A stretch of 64,000 nt of DNA from an uncultured Bacilli bacterium (GCA_934101425.1 CAKOQQ010000001.1:62001-126000), one strand, 5' to 3'. Shown: positions 1 to 8,863, numbered from the stretch's first letter. Notes: generated by a model from the letters alone, not told the origin. Numbers and translations: made by a program.

Positions 1-1138
1 CTTTTACACCTGCAGCCCCTATAAATGCCATCCTATATCCAGCTTTAATTAATTCTTGTTTTGAATAATCATTATATTCATAAAATGGATAGCAGAATAC
101 TTTAGAGCCGCCTAAAATTTCGCTACTTTTCTTTAAATCTTCTTGAATAGTTGCACTAGGCAAGCACTTAATTCCGCCGCCTTGACCACCAGGACAAACA
201 CCAGTAACATGCATACCATGGCTATGTGAGTGTAATTCTAAATAATCACTTTTAAAATTTTCTGGTTTATATGTATTTGTAATTAAAAACATAGTTGCAT
301 GAACTTTATACTTTTCAAGAATTGGAATTGCTCTAAGTCCTAAATATCCATCATCAATAGTTATAACGGCACTTTTTTCTGGAATTCTAATTTTACCAGT
401 TAAAAATAATTCTAAATCATTCATTTTTAAAGTAAAATATCCGTTTTCACTTAGATAACCCATATGAGATGAGAACTGGCTTTCAGTATGACAAATGATA
501 TTTGTACATACTTCTGTTTTAGGATCATAAATCGCATGATAAACTAAAGTTCTAATCCACGTTCTTGTCTTAGCTTCAGTATTGATTTTATCGACTATAG
601 TAGCATCATCTTTTAAGATATACATTAGTTTATTATTATATTCAACATAATACTTATCATCATCAAGAATAATAATCGGTAAACTAACTCCTTCATTTAT
701 ACTATATGTTAACTTTCCATCAATATATAAATTCGTAGTATCTTTAGTAACTGCATTTACGTTAAATACAACATAATTTTTATACCAGTCATCAACTTCA
801 GTAAGACTATCTATTTTCTTTATATCTTTATAATCTATATACCAATCCTTATTTTTAATTTTAAAATATTTAGTGTTTTCATCTATTTCAGTTTCATCTA
901 ATTCTAATTCATCATTTACTTTACCTATTATATTACCATTAGCGTCATATAAATTAACCAAATCATTAGTTTTAACATATTTACTATAACAATTTTGTAT
1001 TTCTGCTTTTTTAGCTAATCTTTCATTTTCATTATATATTTTTTCTTTTTTTAGTTTTTCTCTACTATAAAACGAATACCCAAATATTCCTGCTATAATA
1101 ATAACCAATATTATAAACATAGCTCTTATCTGTTTCAT
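1..1138 (-). CDS. Polysaccharide deacetylase family protein, membrane anchored (C-terminus cut by window edge)
   Basis: The gene reads leftward out of the window, so its C-terminus is missing. The start ATG at 1138 follows a GGGTGA ribosome site, with a TATAAT-like -10 just upstream. The protein begins with one transmembrane segment (about residues 5-20), then a ~200-residue region of unclear fold, then a NodB-type deacetylase domain with the metal-aspartate motif in the form TIDDGYLG and the zinc-histidine motif HSHSHG. Family members remove acetyl groups from peptidoglycan or other cell-surface glycans outside the membrane. The substrate cannot be told from sequence. It lies upstream of nothing visible on its strand. 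Confidence 0.85.
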   Translation of the reverse strand, partial: MKQIRAMFIILVIIIAGIFGYSFYSREKLKKEKIYNENERLAKKAEIQNCYSKYVKTNDLVNLYDANGNIIGKVNDELELDETEIDENTKYFKIKNKDWYIDYKDIKKIDSLTEVDDWYKNYVVFNVNAVTKDTTNLYIDGKLTYSINEGVSLPIIILDDDKYYVEYNNKLMYILKDDATIVDKINTEAKTRTWIRTLVYHAIYDPKTEVCTNIICHTESQFSSHMGYLSENGYFTLKMNDLELFLTGKIRIPEKSAVITIDDGYLGLRAIPILEKYKVHATMFLITNTYKPENFKSDYLELHSHSHGMHVTGVCPGGQGGGIKCLPSATIQEDLKKSSEILGGSKVFCYPFYEYNDYSKQELIKAGYRMAFIGAAGVK

Positions 1139-1187
1139 AAAATCACCCATTTTATTATACCATAAGTATACAAAAAAGAAGCACTAT

Positions 1188-2285
1188 TTATGCTTCATTT
1201 AAACTTTTTGTTAATTTAATTTTAATTTCTTTAAATTTAGAATCTCTATAACATTTAACAGTAATAGTGTCTCCTACATCGTATTTATATAATAAATATC
1301 TAAAATGAGCACTACTTTTTACTTTAACATTATCAACAGATGCTATAACATCTCCTTTTTTAAGTCCTGCAATATCTGCTGGGCTACCATCTTCTACTGA
1401 TGTTATAACCACTCCATTTTCTACTTCATCATCTATTTTTATGCCTTCTCTATATAAATTCCATTCATCAGTAATTTCAGTCATAGTTACGCCTAAGTAT
1501 GGTCTTACTATAGCTTCTCCCTTTTCAAGCCTATCAGTTAATCCCATAACTATTTCAATAGGAATAGCAAAACCCATACCTTCTACATTTTCATCCACTA
1601 TTTTTAGAGAATTAACACCAATTACCTCTCCATTTATATTACATAAAGGTCCTCCACTATTTCCTGGAGAAATAGCTGCATCAGTTTGAATTACTTCCAT
1701 AATAACACTGGTATTATTTGATTTAACAGAAACTTCTCTTGCAGTACCTGATAAAATACCTTTTGTAACAGTACCAATATATTCTATGCCAAGTGGTGAT
1801 CCTACTGTAAATAATGTATCACCAAGTTTAAGAGAAGTACTATCTCCAATACTTGCAACACCTTCTACACCATCAACATCTATTGCTAAAACAGCTATAT
1901 CAGCATATTCATCACTACCTAAAACTTTAGCTTCTAAAGTAGCACCTGATGTACTAGTTACCATAACACTAGTTGCACCATTTATTACATGATGATTAGT
2001 TATAATATAACCATATTTAGAATCTTTTTTATATACAAAACCTGTTCCGCTTGATGATAAAGTTTTATTTTTATATGAAGCTATATAATATACAGCATCA
2101 TATATTTTTTCAATACCAGGTTGTATAGTATCATTTTCAGTAACAGAAACTGTTTTTACTTCTTCCTTTTTTACTATTTCAGTGTTTTCACCTTTCAAAT
2201 AATTTTTATATATGAAAGCGCCACCGAAAAAACCTATAAATAAAGTTACTAAGACAGTAACAATATATACTATCTTTTGTCTCAT
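1188..2285 (-). CDS. htrA: HtrA/DegP-like membrane-anchored serine protease with PDZ domain
   Basis: 365 residues: N-terminal transmembrane segment (about 5-26), trypsin-like domain and one C-terminal PDZ domain (about 255-355). The catalytic triad is visible as His99 (TNHHV), Asp129 (EYADI) and Ser210 (GNSGGP). Such proteases degrade or refold damaged proteins at the outer face of the membrane. The start follows AGGAGG. The gene sits 8 bp behind the Abi_2 gene, so the two are probably co-transcribed. In Bacillus an HtrA homologue (yyxA/htrC) also lies near oriC but with walRK, which is absent here. Confidence 0.9.
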   Translation of the reverse strand: MRQKIVYIVTVLVTLFIGFFGGAFIYKNYLKGENTEIVKKEEVKTVSVTENDTIQPGIEKIYDAVYYIASYKNKTLSSSGTGFVYKKDSKYGYIITNHHVINGATSVMVTSTSGATLEAKVLGSDEYADIAVLAIDVDGVEGVASIGDSTSLKLGDTLFTVGSPLGIEYIGTVTKGILSGTAREVSVKSNNTSVIMEVIQTDAAISPGNSGGPLCNINGEVIGVNSLKIVDENVEGMGFAIPIEIVMGLTDRLEKGEAIVRPYLGVTMTEITDEWNLYREGIKIDDEVENGVVITSVEDGSPADIAGLKKGDVIASVDNVKVKSSAHFRYLLYKYDVGDTITVKCYRDSKFKEIKIKLTKSLNEA

Positions 2286-2293
2286 AAAGCCTC

Positions 2294-3223
2294 CTATATT
2301 TCTTTTATATCTTCGAAGTTATTAGGGAAACCTAATTTCATAAGTAAAGTTTCTTTAGATAAAGTAAGTATTTTACTTTCAAGTATCTTCATTTCGTAAT
2401 TAAACTCATTAAAAAAATCATTAAAATCTGATTTAGTTAATAATTCCTTTAACATTATAATAACTGAGAATAAATCATTTTTACCATATATATACTCATC
2501 ATCTATTTTATTTATCTTTAATATTTCATGAATTTTATTATCAGGAATAGACTTTTGAGTTCTATTAGAATATAACATATCTTCATGAGCACATAAATTT
2601 CTATAGTTTGCAAGTATACTTAAATATATTTTCATAGTATCAACTGAGACACCAAAATAAGCAGCTATTTCAGTTTGATCTTCTATTGTTAATATGCTAT
2701 AAAATTCAGATACAATACCTAAAGAAAGTACTTTTACTAAGATCCATAAAGGTATATAACCGTAATTATTTATATAGTGCAAAGTAGCTGAATGTTTAGT
2801 TCCATTAACTCTTATTTGTCTTTTCATTTTATTTAATACATCTTTTACTTGTCTACTCTTTAATGGATCTTGATTAAAATTCTTAGGATTTAAATAATCT
2901 CTATCTTTAAACCCATACTTTTTAGAAAGTTGATAACTCATAATAGACTTAATATTGTTTTCAATAACTAAAATGTTTTTAAAAAATATATTTCTTATTC
3001 TTCTATCAAAAGTAAAAACTCCATAAAGTTCATCAAAAGTAGTACCATCTATATATTTATCTTCTCTAGTATTTTGCATAAATAAATGTCTATATCCATT
3101 TAAGAAAAAATAATTTTCACGAAGTAAAATTTCTTTTGCTCTATCATAATCTTCTACGATTAACCCTCTTGACTCTAAAATATCAATTTGTTCATTAATT
3201 GTCTTAAATATTTTGCTCTTCAT
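2294..3223 (-). CDS. Abi_2 (AbiD/AbiF) family abortive-infection-like protein with HEPN motif
   Basis: 309 residues. The N-terminal pattern (an ILESRGL...YDRAKEILLRENYF stretch, then a TFDRRIRN motif) is typical of Abi_2 proteins. Arg208 and His213 form the RX4H HEPN ribonuclease signature in RNLCAH. Family members are implicated in phage defence by abortive infection, presumably through RNA cleavage; the trigger here is unknown. Start at 3223 has a GGTGATAAT ribosome site. It directly precedes htrA with an 8-bp gap. No antitoxin-like partner is adjacent, so it looks like a single-gene system or a domesticated copy. Family call is firm, function inferred. Confidence 0.8.
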   Translation of the reverse strand: MKSKIFKTINEQIDILESRGLIVEDYDRAKEILLRENYFFLNGYRHLFMQNTREDKYIDGTTFDELYGVFTFDRRIRNIFFKNILVIENNIKSIMSYQLSKKYGFKDRDYLNPKNFNQDPLKSRQVKDVLNKMKRQIRVNGTKHSATLHYINNYGYIPLWILVKVLSLGIVSEFYSILTIEDQTEIAAYFGVSVDTMKIYLSILANYRNLCAHEDMLYSNRTQKSIPDNKIHEILKINKIDDEYIYGKNDLFSVIIMLKELLTKSDFNDFFNEFNYEMKILESKILTLSKETLLMKLGFPNNFEDIKEI

Positions 3224-3247
3224 ATTATCACCACTCTTATTATATCA

Positions 3248-3886
3248 TTATTTTAAATATTCTTTTATACCATTACATAAGCTTTTACTAACTTTTTCTT
3301 GATATTTACTATTTGTAAGCAAATATCTTTCATTTTCATTAGATAAAAACCCAACCTCTACAAGTATTCCTGGTATTTTTATATTTTTTAGCAAATATAA
3401 ATTATTTTTCTTTTTATAAGTTCTATTGCCATTTAAATTTTTAATGTTTTTATCCATTATAGAAGCTAAAACTTCATTAGTAGAATTATTATCATCATAA
3501 AATATTTGTACTCCATGCCAAGAAGTACCATATGAATTTAAATGAATAGAAATAAATAAATCAGCATTTGAATTATTTATAGCTCGCACACGATTATTTA
3601 AATCACTCTTTTTGTGATTATTAGTACTAATAGATAAATCTATATCATCATATCTAGTTAAATAAACAATCGCCCCATTATTTTCTAATTCTTTTTTTAA
3701 CTTTAAGGCTATAGATAAATTAATATCTTTTTCATATATATCTTTATAAGTTGCACCAGGATCTATTCCACCATGCCCTGGATCAATATATATTACTTTA
3801 CCTATTAAATCTAAATTTTCTCCTTTCACATAACTAATAATAGATATATTTAGTATGAGCAATACTAAAGCAAATAATTTTTTCAT
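3248..3886 (-). CDS. cwlD: N-acetylmuramoyl-L-alanine amidase, CwlD-like
   Basis: 212 residues with an N-terminal signal/anchor (1-20) and one Amidase_3 domain. Zinc and catalytic residues are visible: His38 (DPGHGG), Glu52, His115 (SIHLNS) and Glu177 (VEVGF). The length and lack of extra wall-binding domains fit CwlD, which with PdaA makes muramic-delta-lactam in spore cortex peptidoglycan. The other sporulation genes in the window support this, but a general amidase is possible. The start follows GGTGAT. Confidence 0.75.
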   Translation of the reverse strand: MKKLFALVLLILNISIISYVKGENLDLIGKVIYIDPGHGGIDPGATYKDIYEKDINLSIALKLKKELENNGAIVYLTRYDDIDLSISTNNHKKSDLNNRVRAINNSNADLFISIHLNSYGTSWHGVQIFYDDNNSTNEVLASIMDKNIKNLNGNRTYKKKNNLYLLKNIKIPGILVEVGFLSNENERYLLTNSKYQEKVSKSLCNGIKEYLK

Positions 3887-3954
3887 AAGATCACCAATTA
3901 ATCTTATGCAATAATTTTAAAACTTAATTATGTGAAATTTATGTATAAAATATG

Positions 3955-4602
3955 TTAATTTTTAAAACCTATAGCAGCATCTACCGGTATAGAAAAGCAT
4001 ATTCCTTTTCCATCAGTATTTAATCCTACTTTTTTATTGATTGCTTCCATTACTTTAATCTTTATATCATTATCTACAATAATCATAACAATTTCTTTTT
4101 CTGGATCAATACTAATACCTAGTATTTTAGTCGCTTCTTTAGCTTGAAGGCCACGGCCTCTAATTAGAGTTCCCCCTGTTGCACCAGATTTTTTTGCAGC
4201 ATTCATAACTTCTTCAAAATATCCTTCAGTCACAATAGTAAATATAAGTGATTTGTTAGATTTATCCATATGAATAACCTCCTTATTATTTTTAAATTTA
4301 TCTTGTAAGAATTTATTAGAAGCAGTTATAGGAATACTATAAGCAACTCCAGCACCTGGATACTTTAATAATTCTTTTAATACAGTACATATATCATACT
4401 CTAAATATTCAGGAATAATACACATTACTATCTGTTTTTTTACTTCATTTAATCCAAAATAATCCATTAAACTAGGTGAAGCTGTACCTAAAGCTCTAGT
4501 TAAAGTAAATGAATTTATTTCAAAACCTTTAAGCACATTTATAAACTTATCTTCACTACCCATTTCAGTTACGATAGTAAGTAACTTAATTCTAGTTAGC
4601 AT
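3955..4602 (-). CDS. PII-like protein with two tandem GlnB-type domains, partner of DUF1538
   Basis: I place the start at the ATG at 4602, which has GGAGTGA 5 nt upstream (4608-4614). An upstream in-frame ATG at 4629 has no such site. This gives 215 residues and an 11-bp overlap with the end of the DUF1538 gene. Two ferredoxin-like PII-type repeats are visible, the second ending KIKVMEAINKK...GICFSIPVDAAIGF and containing a GATGGTLIRGRG stretch like a T-loop region. PII-like proteins sense nucleotides or metabolites and bind transporters. The tight overlap implies control of the neighbouring membrane protein. Confidence 0.75.
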   Translation of the reverse strand: MLTRIKLLTIVTEMGSEDKFINVLKGFEINSFTLTRALGTASPSLMDYFGLNEVKKQIVMCIIPEYLEYDICTVLKELLKYPGAGVAYSIPITASNKFLQDKFKNNKEVIHMDKSNKSLIFTIVTEGYFEEVMNAAKKSGATGGTLIRGRGLQAKEATKILGISIDPEKEIVMIIVDNDIKIKVMEAINKKVGLNTDGKGICFSIPVDAAIGFKN

Positions 4603-6103
4603 AAGTATCACTCCAATCATATTCAACAATTTCTGTATGATATCTATGTTTATCCTTGTATTTTTCTTTAACTTTATATACTAATCCTAATATTTGAATC
4701 ATAATAAGTGGAGTCATAGCAACAAGTGCAACTAATCCAAAAGCATCAGTTAAGGGATTACCACAAACTCCTACACTAGCACCTATACTAATAGGTAGTA
4801 AGAATGTAGCAGTCATAGGTCCAGATGCAGCTCCACCAGAATCAAAGGCAATAGATGTAAACAAGCTTGGAGTAAATAAAGTTAGTAATAAAGTAACTAA
4901 ATACCCTGGAACTATTATATATAAAATAGATATACCAGTTAAACTTCTTAACATAGCTAATCCAACAGATGCACTTACTCCAATAGATAAGAAGATACTT
5001 ATCATATTTTTCTTTATAGCACCTTCAGTAATTTCTTCTATTTGACTAGTTAATACTTTAACAGCCGGTTCCGCTTTAACAGTAACAAAACCAATTACAA
5101 ATCCAAGGGGTATAAGCATCCACTTATAAGCAGTTTTAGAAATACTATTACCAATAAAAGAACCTACAGGCATAAGTCCCATATTAGCACCTAATAAAAA
5201 CACACTTAAACCAATTATAGTTATTATCATACCTAAAAAAACTTTTCTAGTATCTTTTTTATTAGTAATTTTATACTTAAACAAGAAATATAAGTATACA
5301 ACTAATATAGGTATAATAGCTTCTAATACTTCTATAAAATAAGATAAAATACCAGTTGAATATACATTTATTACCTCAAATAAACTTTCATATTGCTTTA
5401 CTACACTAGGTACATATGAAGTATTTAAATTAAAAATAATTCCCAATAATAATACAACTAATATAGGTCCAACAGAACATAAACCAACTAAGCCAAAACT
5501 ACTTTCTTTTTCTTTCTTACTTACATTAACACTAGCAAGACCTACACCAAGAGCAACAATAAAAGGTACACTAATAGGACCAGTTGTAACTCCACCAGAA
5601 TCAAACGCTAATGGAATAAATTCATTTGGTGTAATAAATAGTATTAAGAATATAATTATATAAGCAAAAATAAGCACTTTAGTTAAATTAATATTATATT
5701 TGGTCTTAAGCACAGCAAAAACTAAAAACATACCAACACCTATACCTACAGATAATATAAGAATAATATTAGGTATAGATGTCATTTGTTCCGCTAAAAC
5801 CTTTAAATCAGGTTCAGCAACAGTTATTACAATACCAATTATAAAAATAAGTATACAAGATATAAATAATCTACTCTTTTTAACTAAAATATTACCAACC
5901 TTTTCACCAATAAGTTCCATAGAAACTTCAGAGCCAAAAGTAAATAAACTAATGCCAACTATAATAAGCACCATAGAAATACTAAAAGAAAGTAATGTAG
6001 ATCTAGTAAAATCTATAAAAAAACTAAGCATCACTACAATTAGTATTATTGGTAAAACAGATGTAATTGAATCTTTAAAAATATTTTTTAATTTTTTTAT
6101 CAT
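4592..6103 (-). CDS. DUF1538 polytopic membrane protein (two-repeat form)
   Basis: Start chosen at the ATG at 6103 because GGAGAG lies just upstream; the in-frame ATG at 6115 overlaps the likely promoter (TATAAT at 6120-6125) and has no ribosome site. The 503-residue protein has about a dozen hydrophobic segments arranged as two homologous halves, each with an AEP-type motif (AEPDLKVLAEQ and AEPAVKVLTSQ) and an FDSGG motif (AFDSGGVTTGP, AFDSGGAASGP). I recall a two-gene DUF1538 system from Halomonas described as a cation/proton antiporter; the substrate here is unproven. The PII-like gene follows with overlap. Confidence 0.8.
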   Translation of the reverse strand: MIKKLKNIFKDSITSVLPIILIVVMLSFFIDFTRSTLLSFSISMVLIIVGISLFTFGSEVSMELIGEKVGNILVKKSRLFISCILIFIIGIVITVAEPDLKVLAEQMTSIPNIILILSVGIGVGMFLVFAVLKTKYNINLTKVLIFAYIIIFLILFITPNEFIPLAFDSGGVTTGPISVPFIVALGVGLASVNVSKKEKESSFGLVGLCSVGPILVVLLLGIIFNLNTSYVPSVVKQYESLFEVINVYSTGILSYFIEVLEAIIPILVVYLYFLFKYKITNKKDTRKVFLGMIITIIGLSVFLLGANMGLMPVGSFIGNSISKTAYKWMLIPLGFVIGFVTVKAEPAVKVLTSQIEEITEGAIKKNMISIFLSIGVSASVGLAMLRSLTGISILYIIVPGYLVTLLLTLFTPSLFTSIAFDSGGAASGPMTATFLLPISIGASVGVCGNPLTDAFGLVALVAMTPLIMIQILGLVYKVKEKYKDKHRYHTEIVEYDWSDTYAN

Positions 6104-6113
6104 AGTACTCTCC

Positions 6114-6125
6114 ATTATAATTATA
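6114..6125 (-). promoter_or_regulatory. -10 region of the DUF1538-PII operon
   Basis: Two overlapping TATAAT hexamers on the minus strand (6120-6125 and 6114-6119) lie just before the GGAGAG ribosome site. No convincing -35 is visible. The position supports the downstream start codon at 6103. Confidence 0.45.
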
Positions 6126-6166
6126 ACACGATATTATTATTTTTTTATTATTTAGACACTATTTTA

Positions 6167-6193
6167 CAAAAAAAGATAGAATAATCTATCTTA
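6167..6193 (-). terminator. Rho-independent terminator of first prepilin-like gene
   Basis: On the minus strand the stem GATAGA/TCTATC closes a four-base loop and is followed by seven T residues. It overlaps the last codons of the gene ending at 6186. The same design ends the two sister genes. Confidence 0.8.
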
Positions 6194-7427
6194 ATTTATC
6201 TCTACTTACTTCTATAACTGGGCGCACACCGGGGCCGCTTGCATTAGCCACGTTGTTGTCGTGGCTCAAGATGCCAATGTAGTAAACGGTAAAAGCGGTG
6301 TTAAAATTGCCGGAATATGCAGTATTTGTCCAGTATGCACCGGCACTAGAATCAGCTACATTACATCCATATGTTGTACATTCTCTTGTATTATCAAATA
6401 GCCATGCATATCTGTTTGTTCCTGCTGCTCCTTTGTATTCTGTATTTGAATTTGTATGGAAGTAATAACGGTTATTATTCCAATTTGGATATCCTGTTAT
6501 TTTTGCTATTTCACTTGCTTCTATTAGTCTAGCTGTACTTTTAACAGCACCATTCCAAGAAGCTATATCATTTTCTAATTGTGTTTTTACTTCAACTGGA
6601 CCATTGGCATTTTTTCCACTTGATGCCCATGCAACTTTTGCTGTTGTATTATGATCTAGTAGTAAATTAACTGTATTATTTCCTTCATCATTAAATGCAT
6701 ACCATTTCATACATCCATTACTTTTACTAGTATTTGATGTAGCTTCTTCTTTAGAACAAACACTATTACTATTTGGATTAAAATATATAGCTGTTCCATT
6801 TGCATATTTATTATTTGATACATATACATTTCTATATACTGTCGAGCTTATTCCTTTTGTATCTGTAGCTGTATATTTTACTTGATATATTCCTTCAGCA
6901 CTCATCACTAAATTACTTTTATCTATAACTATATTTGATATGGCATTACCATCAGAATCAGTTGCAGAGGCACCAAGTTCAGTATAAGTAGCATTTAAAT
7001 TATAAGTAACCATTGGTGATCCATTAAAATTTATTATAGGAGACTTTTCTCCATCTCTAGTAGTAATAGTACTTTCTACTATATCATAAGTATAAGTTTC
7101 ACCTTTTTTCTTTATTTCAATTGTAAGAGCATCATCAAAATATTTATCATCATTAGGATTTTTTACTTCTTTTTTTATTAGTCCTGAACTTTTTAATTGA
7201 CCTAATGTTATTTTAACAACAAATTCTTCTTTTCTTGGAAGTAAGCCTGAATTAGCACTTGCATAAGCCTGAACTGCTTCTATTATTGTACTTATTTGTG
7301 TATTATAAGCTTTTTCTTTTGATTGCTTTATATATTTATTTACTGATGGTACTGCAATTACTAGTATTAGCGACAATATAACTATTACTGCTAGTAATTC
7401 TACTAATGTAAAACCTTTCTTTTTCAT
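6186..7427 (-). CDS. Type IV prepilin-like protein with Ig-like (DUF5011) and C-type-lectin-like variable C-terminus, copy 1
   Basis: 413 residues. The N-terminus KKKGFTLVELLAVIVIL is a prepilin peptidase/methylation site plus hydrophobic helix. After an alpha-helical stalk comes an Ig-like DUF5011-type domain (about 125-207), then a C-terminal domain holding CMKW, ARLIEASEI, YAWLFDN, YWTNTAY and ending GVRPVIEV. That last part resembles the C-type-lectin fold of DGR target proteins. The stretch between YWTNTAY and GVRPV is GC-rich and highly different from the sister genes. Likely a surface-displayed, pilus- or pseudopilus-associated binding protein. No pilus motor or prepilin peptidase is in the window. 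Confidence 0.85.
   Translation of the reverse strand: MKKKGFTLVELLAVIVILSLILVIAVPSVNKYIKQSKEKAYNTQISTIIEAVQAYASANSGLLPRKEEFVVKITLGQLKSSGLIKKEVKNPNDDKYFDDALTIEIKKKGETYTYDIVESTITTRDGEKSPIINFNGSPMVTYNLNATYTELGASATDSDGNAISNIVIDKSNLVMSAEGIYQVKYTATDTKGISSTVYRNVYVSNNKYANGTAIYFNPNSNSVCSKEEATSNTSKSNGCMKWYAFNDEGNNTVNLLLDHNTTAKVAWASSGKNANGPVEVKTQLENDIASWNGAVKSTARLIEASEIAKITGYPNWNNNRYYFHTNSNTEYKGAAGTNRYAWLFDNTRECTTYGCNVADSSAGAYWTNTAYSGNFNTAFTVYYIGILSHDNNVANASGPGVRPVIEVSRDKLR
6217..6320 (-). repeat. Candidate DGR-type variable repeat, copy 1
   Basis: By hand count 54 of 104 bases are G or C, far above the AT-rich surroundings. Codons in the variable stretch end mostly in C, as if derived from AAC/AAT template codons with randomised first and second bases. 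The segment ends (coding sense) with the block GGTGTGCGCCCAGTT shared with the sister genes, which could be the site where mutagenic homing starts. No template repeat or reverse transcriptase is in the window, so this is inference. Confidence 0.6.
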
Positions 7428-7449
7428 ATTATTCCTACTTTCTACATTA

Positions 7450-7478
7450 ATTATATTTATTTATCTTTTATAAGTCAA
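7450..7478 (-). promoter_or_regulatory. Sigma-A promoter of prepilin-like copy 1
   Basis: On the minus strand TTGACT (7473-7478), a 17-bp spacer and TATAAT (7450-7455) form a near-consensus promoter. An AGGAATAAT ribosome site and the ATG at 7427 follow. The same cassette precedes copies 2 and 3. Confidence 0.85.
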
Positions 7479-7483
7479 GAAAT

Positions 7484-7509
7484 AAAAAAAGATAGAATAT
7501 TCTATCTTA
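7484..7509 (-). terminator. Rho-independent terminator of prepilin-like copy 2
   Basis: Perfect minus-strand stem AAGATAGAAT/ATTCTATCTT followed by a T run; it overlaps the stop region of the gene ending at 7502 and lies just upstream of the next promoter. Confidence 0.85.
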
Positions 7510-8782
7510 ATTTACTTTTTAATACGGTAATAACTGGGCGAACACCGAGGAAGTCTGAATCAGCCACGTCGGTGCTGTAGAAGGAGCCCTCGTTGGACAC
7601 GAACCAAGCGAAGCCAGAACTGCCGGAATATGCAGTATTTGTCCAGTATCCATAAGTACTAGAATCTGCTACATTACATCCATATGTTGTACATTTATAT
7701 GTATTATCAAATAGCCATGCATATTTGTTTGTTCCTGCTGCTCCTTTATATTCTGTTTGTGTATTATCATGAAAATAATACCCGTTATTATTCCAATTTG
7801 GATATCCTGTTATAGTAGCTATTTCACTTGCTTCTATTAGTCTAGGGTTTAAACTACTTTTCCAAGCTTTTGTATCGCTTTTTAGTTGTTTTAATGCTGT
7901 AATTGGGCCTTTACTATTATTTCCATAACTCCCATACTCCGCTTCTGTTCCACCAGCTTCAATATAATCTTCTTTTGATGCCCACGCAACTTCATCTGTC
8001 GTATTATGGTCTAGTATTAACTTTATATAAAGACTTCCATCATCTAAAAAACTATACCATTTCATACACCCATTACTTTTACTTGTATTTATACTAGCTT
8101 CTTCTTTAGAACAAACACTATTACTGTTAGGATTAAAATATATAGTTGTTCCATTTGCATATTTATCTTTTATTACATATACATTTCTATATACTGTTGA
8201 GCTTATTCCTTTTGTATCTGTTACTGTATACTTTACTTGATATATTCCTTCAGTACTCATAACTAAATTACTTTTATTTATAACTATATTTGTTAAAGCT
8301 TTTCCATCAGAATCAGTTGCTGAGGCACCTAAATCATTATATGTATCATTTAAATTATAAATAACCATTGGTGATCCATTTAAAGTTATCTTAGGAGCTT
8401 CTTCTCCATCTCTAGTAGTAATAGTGTTTTCTACTACTTCATATATATAATTTTCTTTATTTTTCTTTATTTTAATTGTAAGTGCATCATCAAAGTATTT
8501 ATCATCATTAGGATTTTTTACTTCTTCTTTTATTAACCCTGCACTTTTTAATTGACCTAATGTTATTTTAACAGATATATTTTCTCTATTTGGAAGTAAC
8601 TCAAGATTTGTGCTTGCATAAGCCTGTGCTGCTTCTATTATTGTACTTATTTGTGCATCATATGCTTTTTCTTTTGATTGCTTTATATATTTATTTACTG
8701 ATGGTACTGCAATTACTAGTACTAGTGATAATATAATTATTACTGCTAATAATTCTACTAATGTGAAACCTTTCTTTTTCAT
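7502..8782 (-). CDS. Type IV prepilin-like protein with DUF5011 and variable C-type-lectin-like C-terminus, copy 2
   Basis: 426 residues, a close paralogue of the gene at 6186-7427, with the same prepilin leader (GFTLVE), helical stalk, Ig-like domain and C-terminal domain. It carries an extra insertion after VAWAS (about a dozen residues rich in Gly, Glu and Tyr). The tract after YWTNTAYSG is again GC-rich and unlike copy 1, while the flanks are nearly identical. Own promoter and terminator. Probably an alternative surface-exposed binding subunit. Confidence 0.85.
   Translation of the reverse strand: MKKKGFTLVELLAVIIILSLVLVIAVPSVNKYIKQSKEKAYDAQISTIIEAAQAYASTNLELLPNRENISVKITLGQLKSAGLIKEEVKNPNDDKYFDDALTIKIKKNKENYIYEVVENTITTRDGEEAPKITLNGSPMVIYNLNDTYNDLGASATDSDGKALTNIVINKSNLVMSTEGIYQVKYTVTDTKGISSTVYRNVYVIKDKYANGTTIYFNPNSNSVCSKEEASINTSKSNGCMKWYSFLDDGSLYIKLILDHNTTDEVAWASKEDYIEAGGTEAEYGSYGNNSKGPITALKQLKSDTKAWKSSLNPRLIEASEIATITGYPNWNNNGYYFHDNTQTEYKGAAGTNKYAWLFDNTYKCTTYGCNVADSSTYGYWTNTAYSGSSGFAWFVSNEGSFYSTDVADSDFLGVRPVITVLKSKLR
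7533..7630 (-). repeat. Candidate DGR-type variable repeat, copy 2
   Basis: By hand count 56 of 98 bases are G or C. Aligned with copy 1 (one codon gap), 22 codons differ and 17 of those keep the third base; 29 of 34 base differences fall at codon positions 1 and 2. This is the reverse of ordinary drift between paralogues. Confidence 0.6.
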
Positions 8783-8804
8783 ATTATTCCTACTTTCTAC
8801 ATTA

Positions 8805-8833
8805 ATTATATTTATTTATCTTTTATAAGTCAA
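8805..8833 (-). promoter_or_regulatory. Sigma-A promoter of prepilin-like copy 2
   Basis: Minus-strand TTGACT (8828-8833), 17-bp spacer, TATAAT (8805-8810). The intergenic region here is nearly identical to 7428-7500, a direct repeat of the whole promoter-terminator cassette. Confidence 0.85.
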
Positions 8834-8838
8834 GAAAT

Positions 8839-8863
8839 AAAAAAGATAGAATATTCTATCTTA
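8839..8863 (-). terminator. Rho-independent terminator of prepilin-like copy 3
   Basis: Minus-strand stem AAGATAGAAT/ATTCTATCTT and T run at the 3' end of the gene ending at 8856; same sequence as the terminator of copy 2. Confidence 0.85.

Noticed and set aside
7952..7990. Insertion in prepilin copy 2 (after VAWAS) as a second variable repeat
   Set aside because: Only mildly GC-richer and without the kept-third-base pattern; simple indel is enough.
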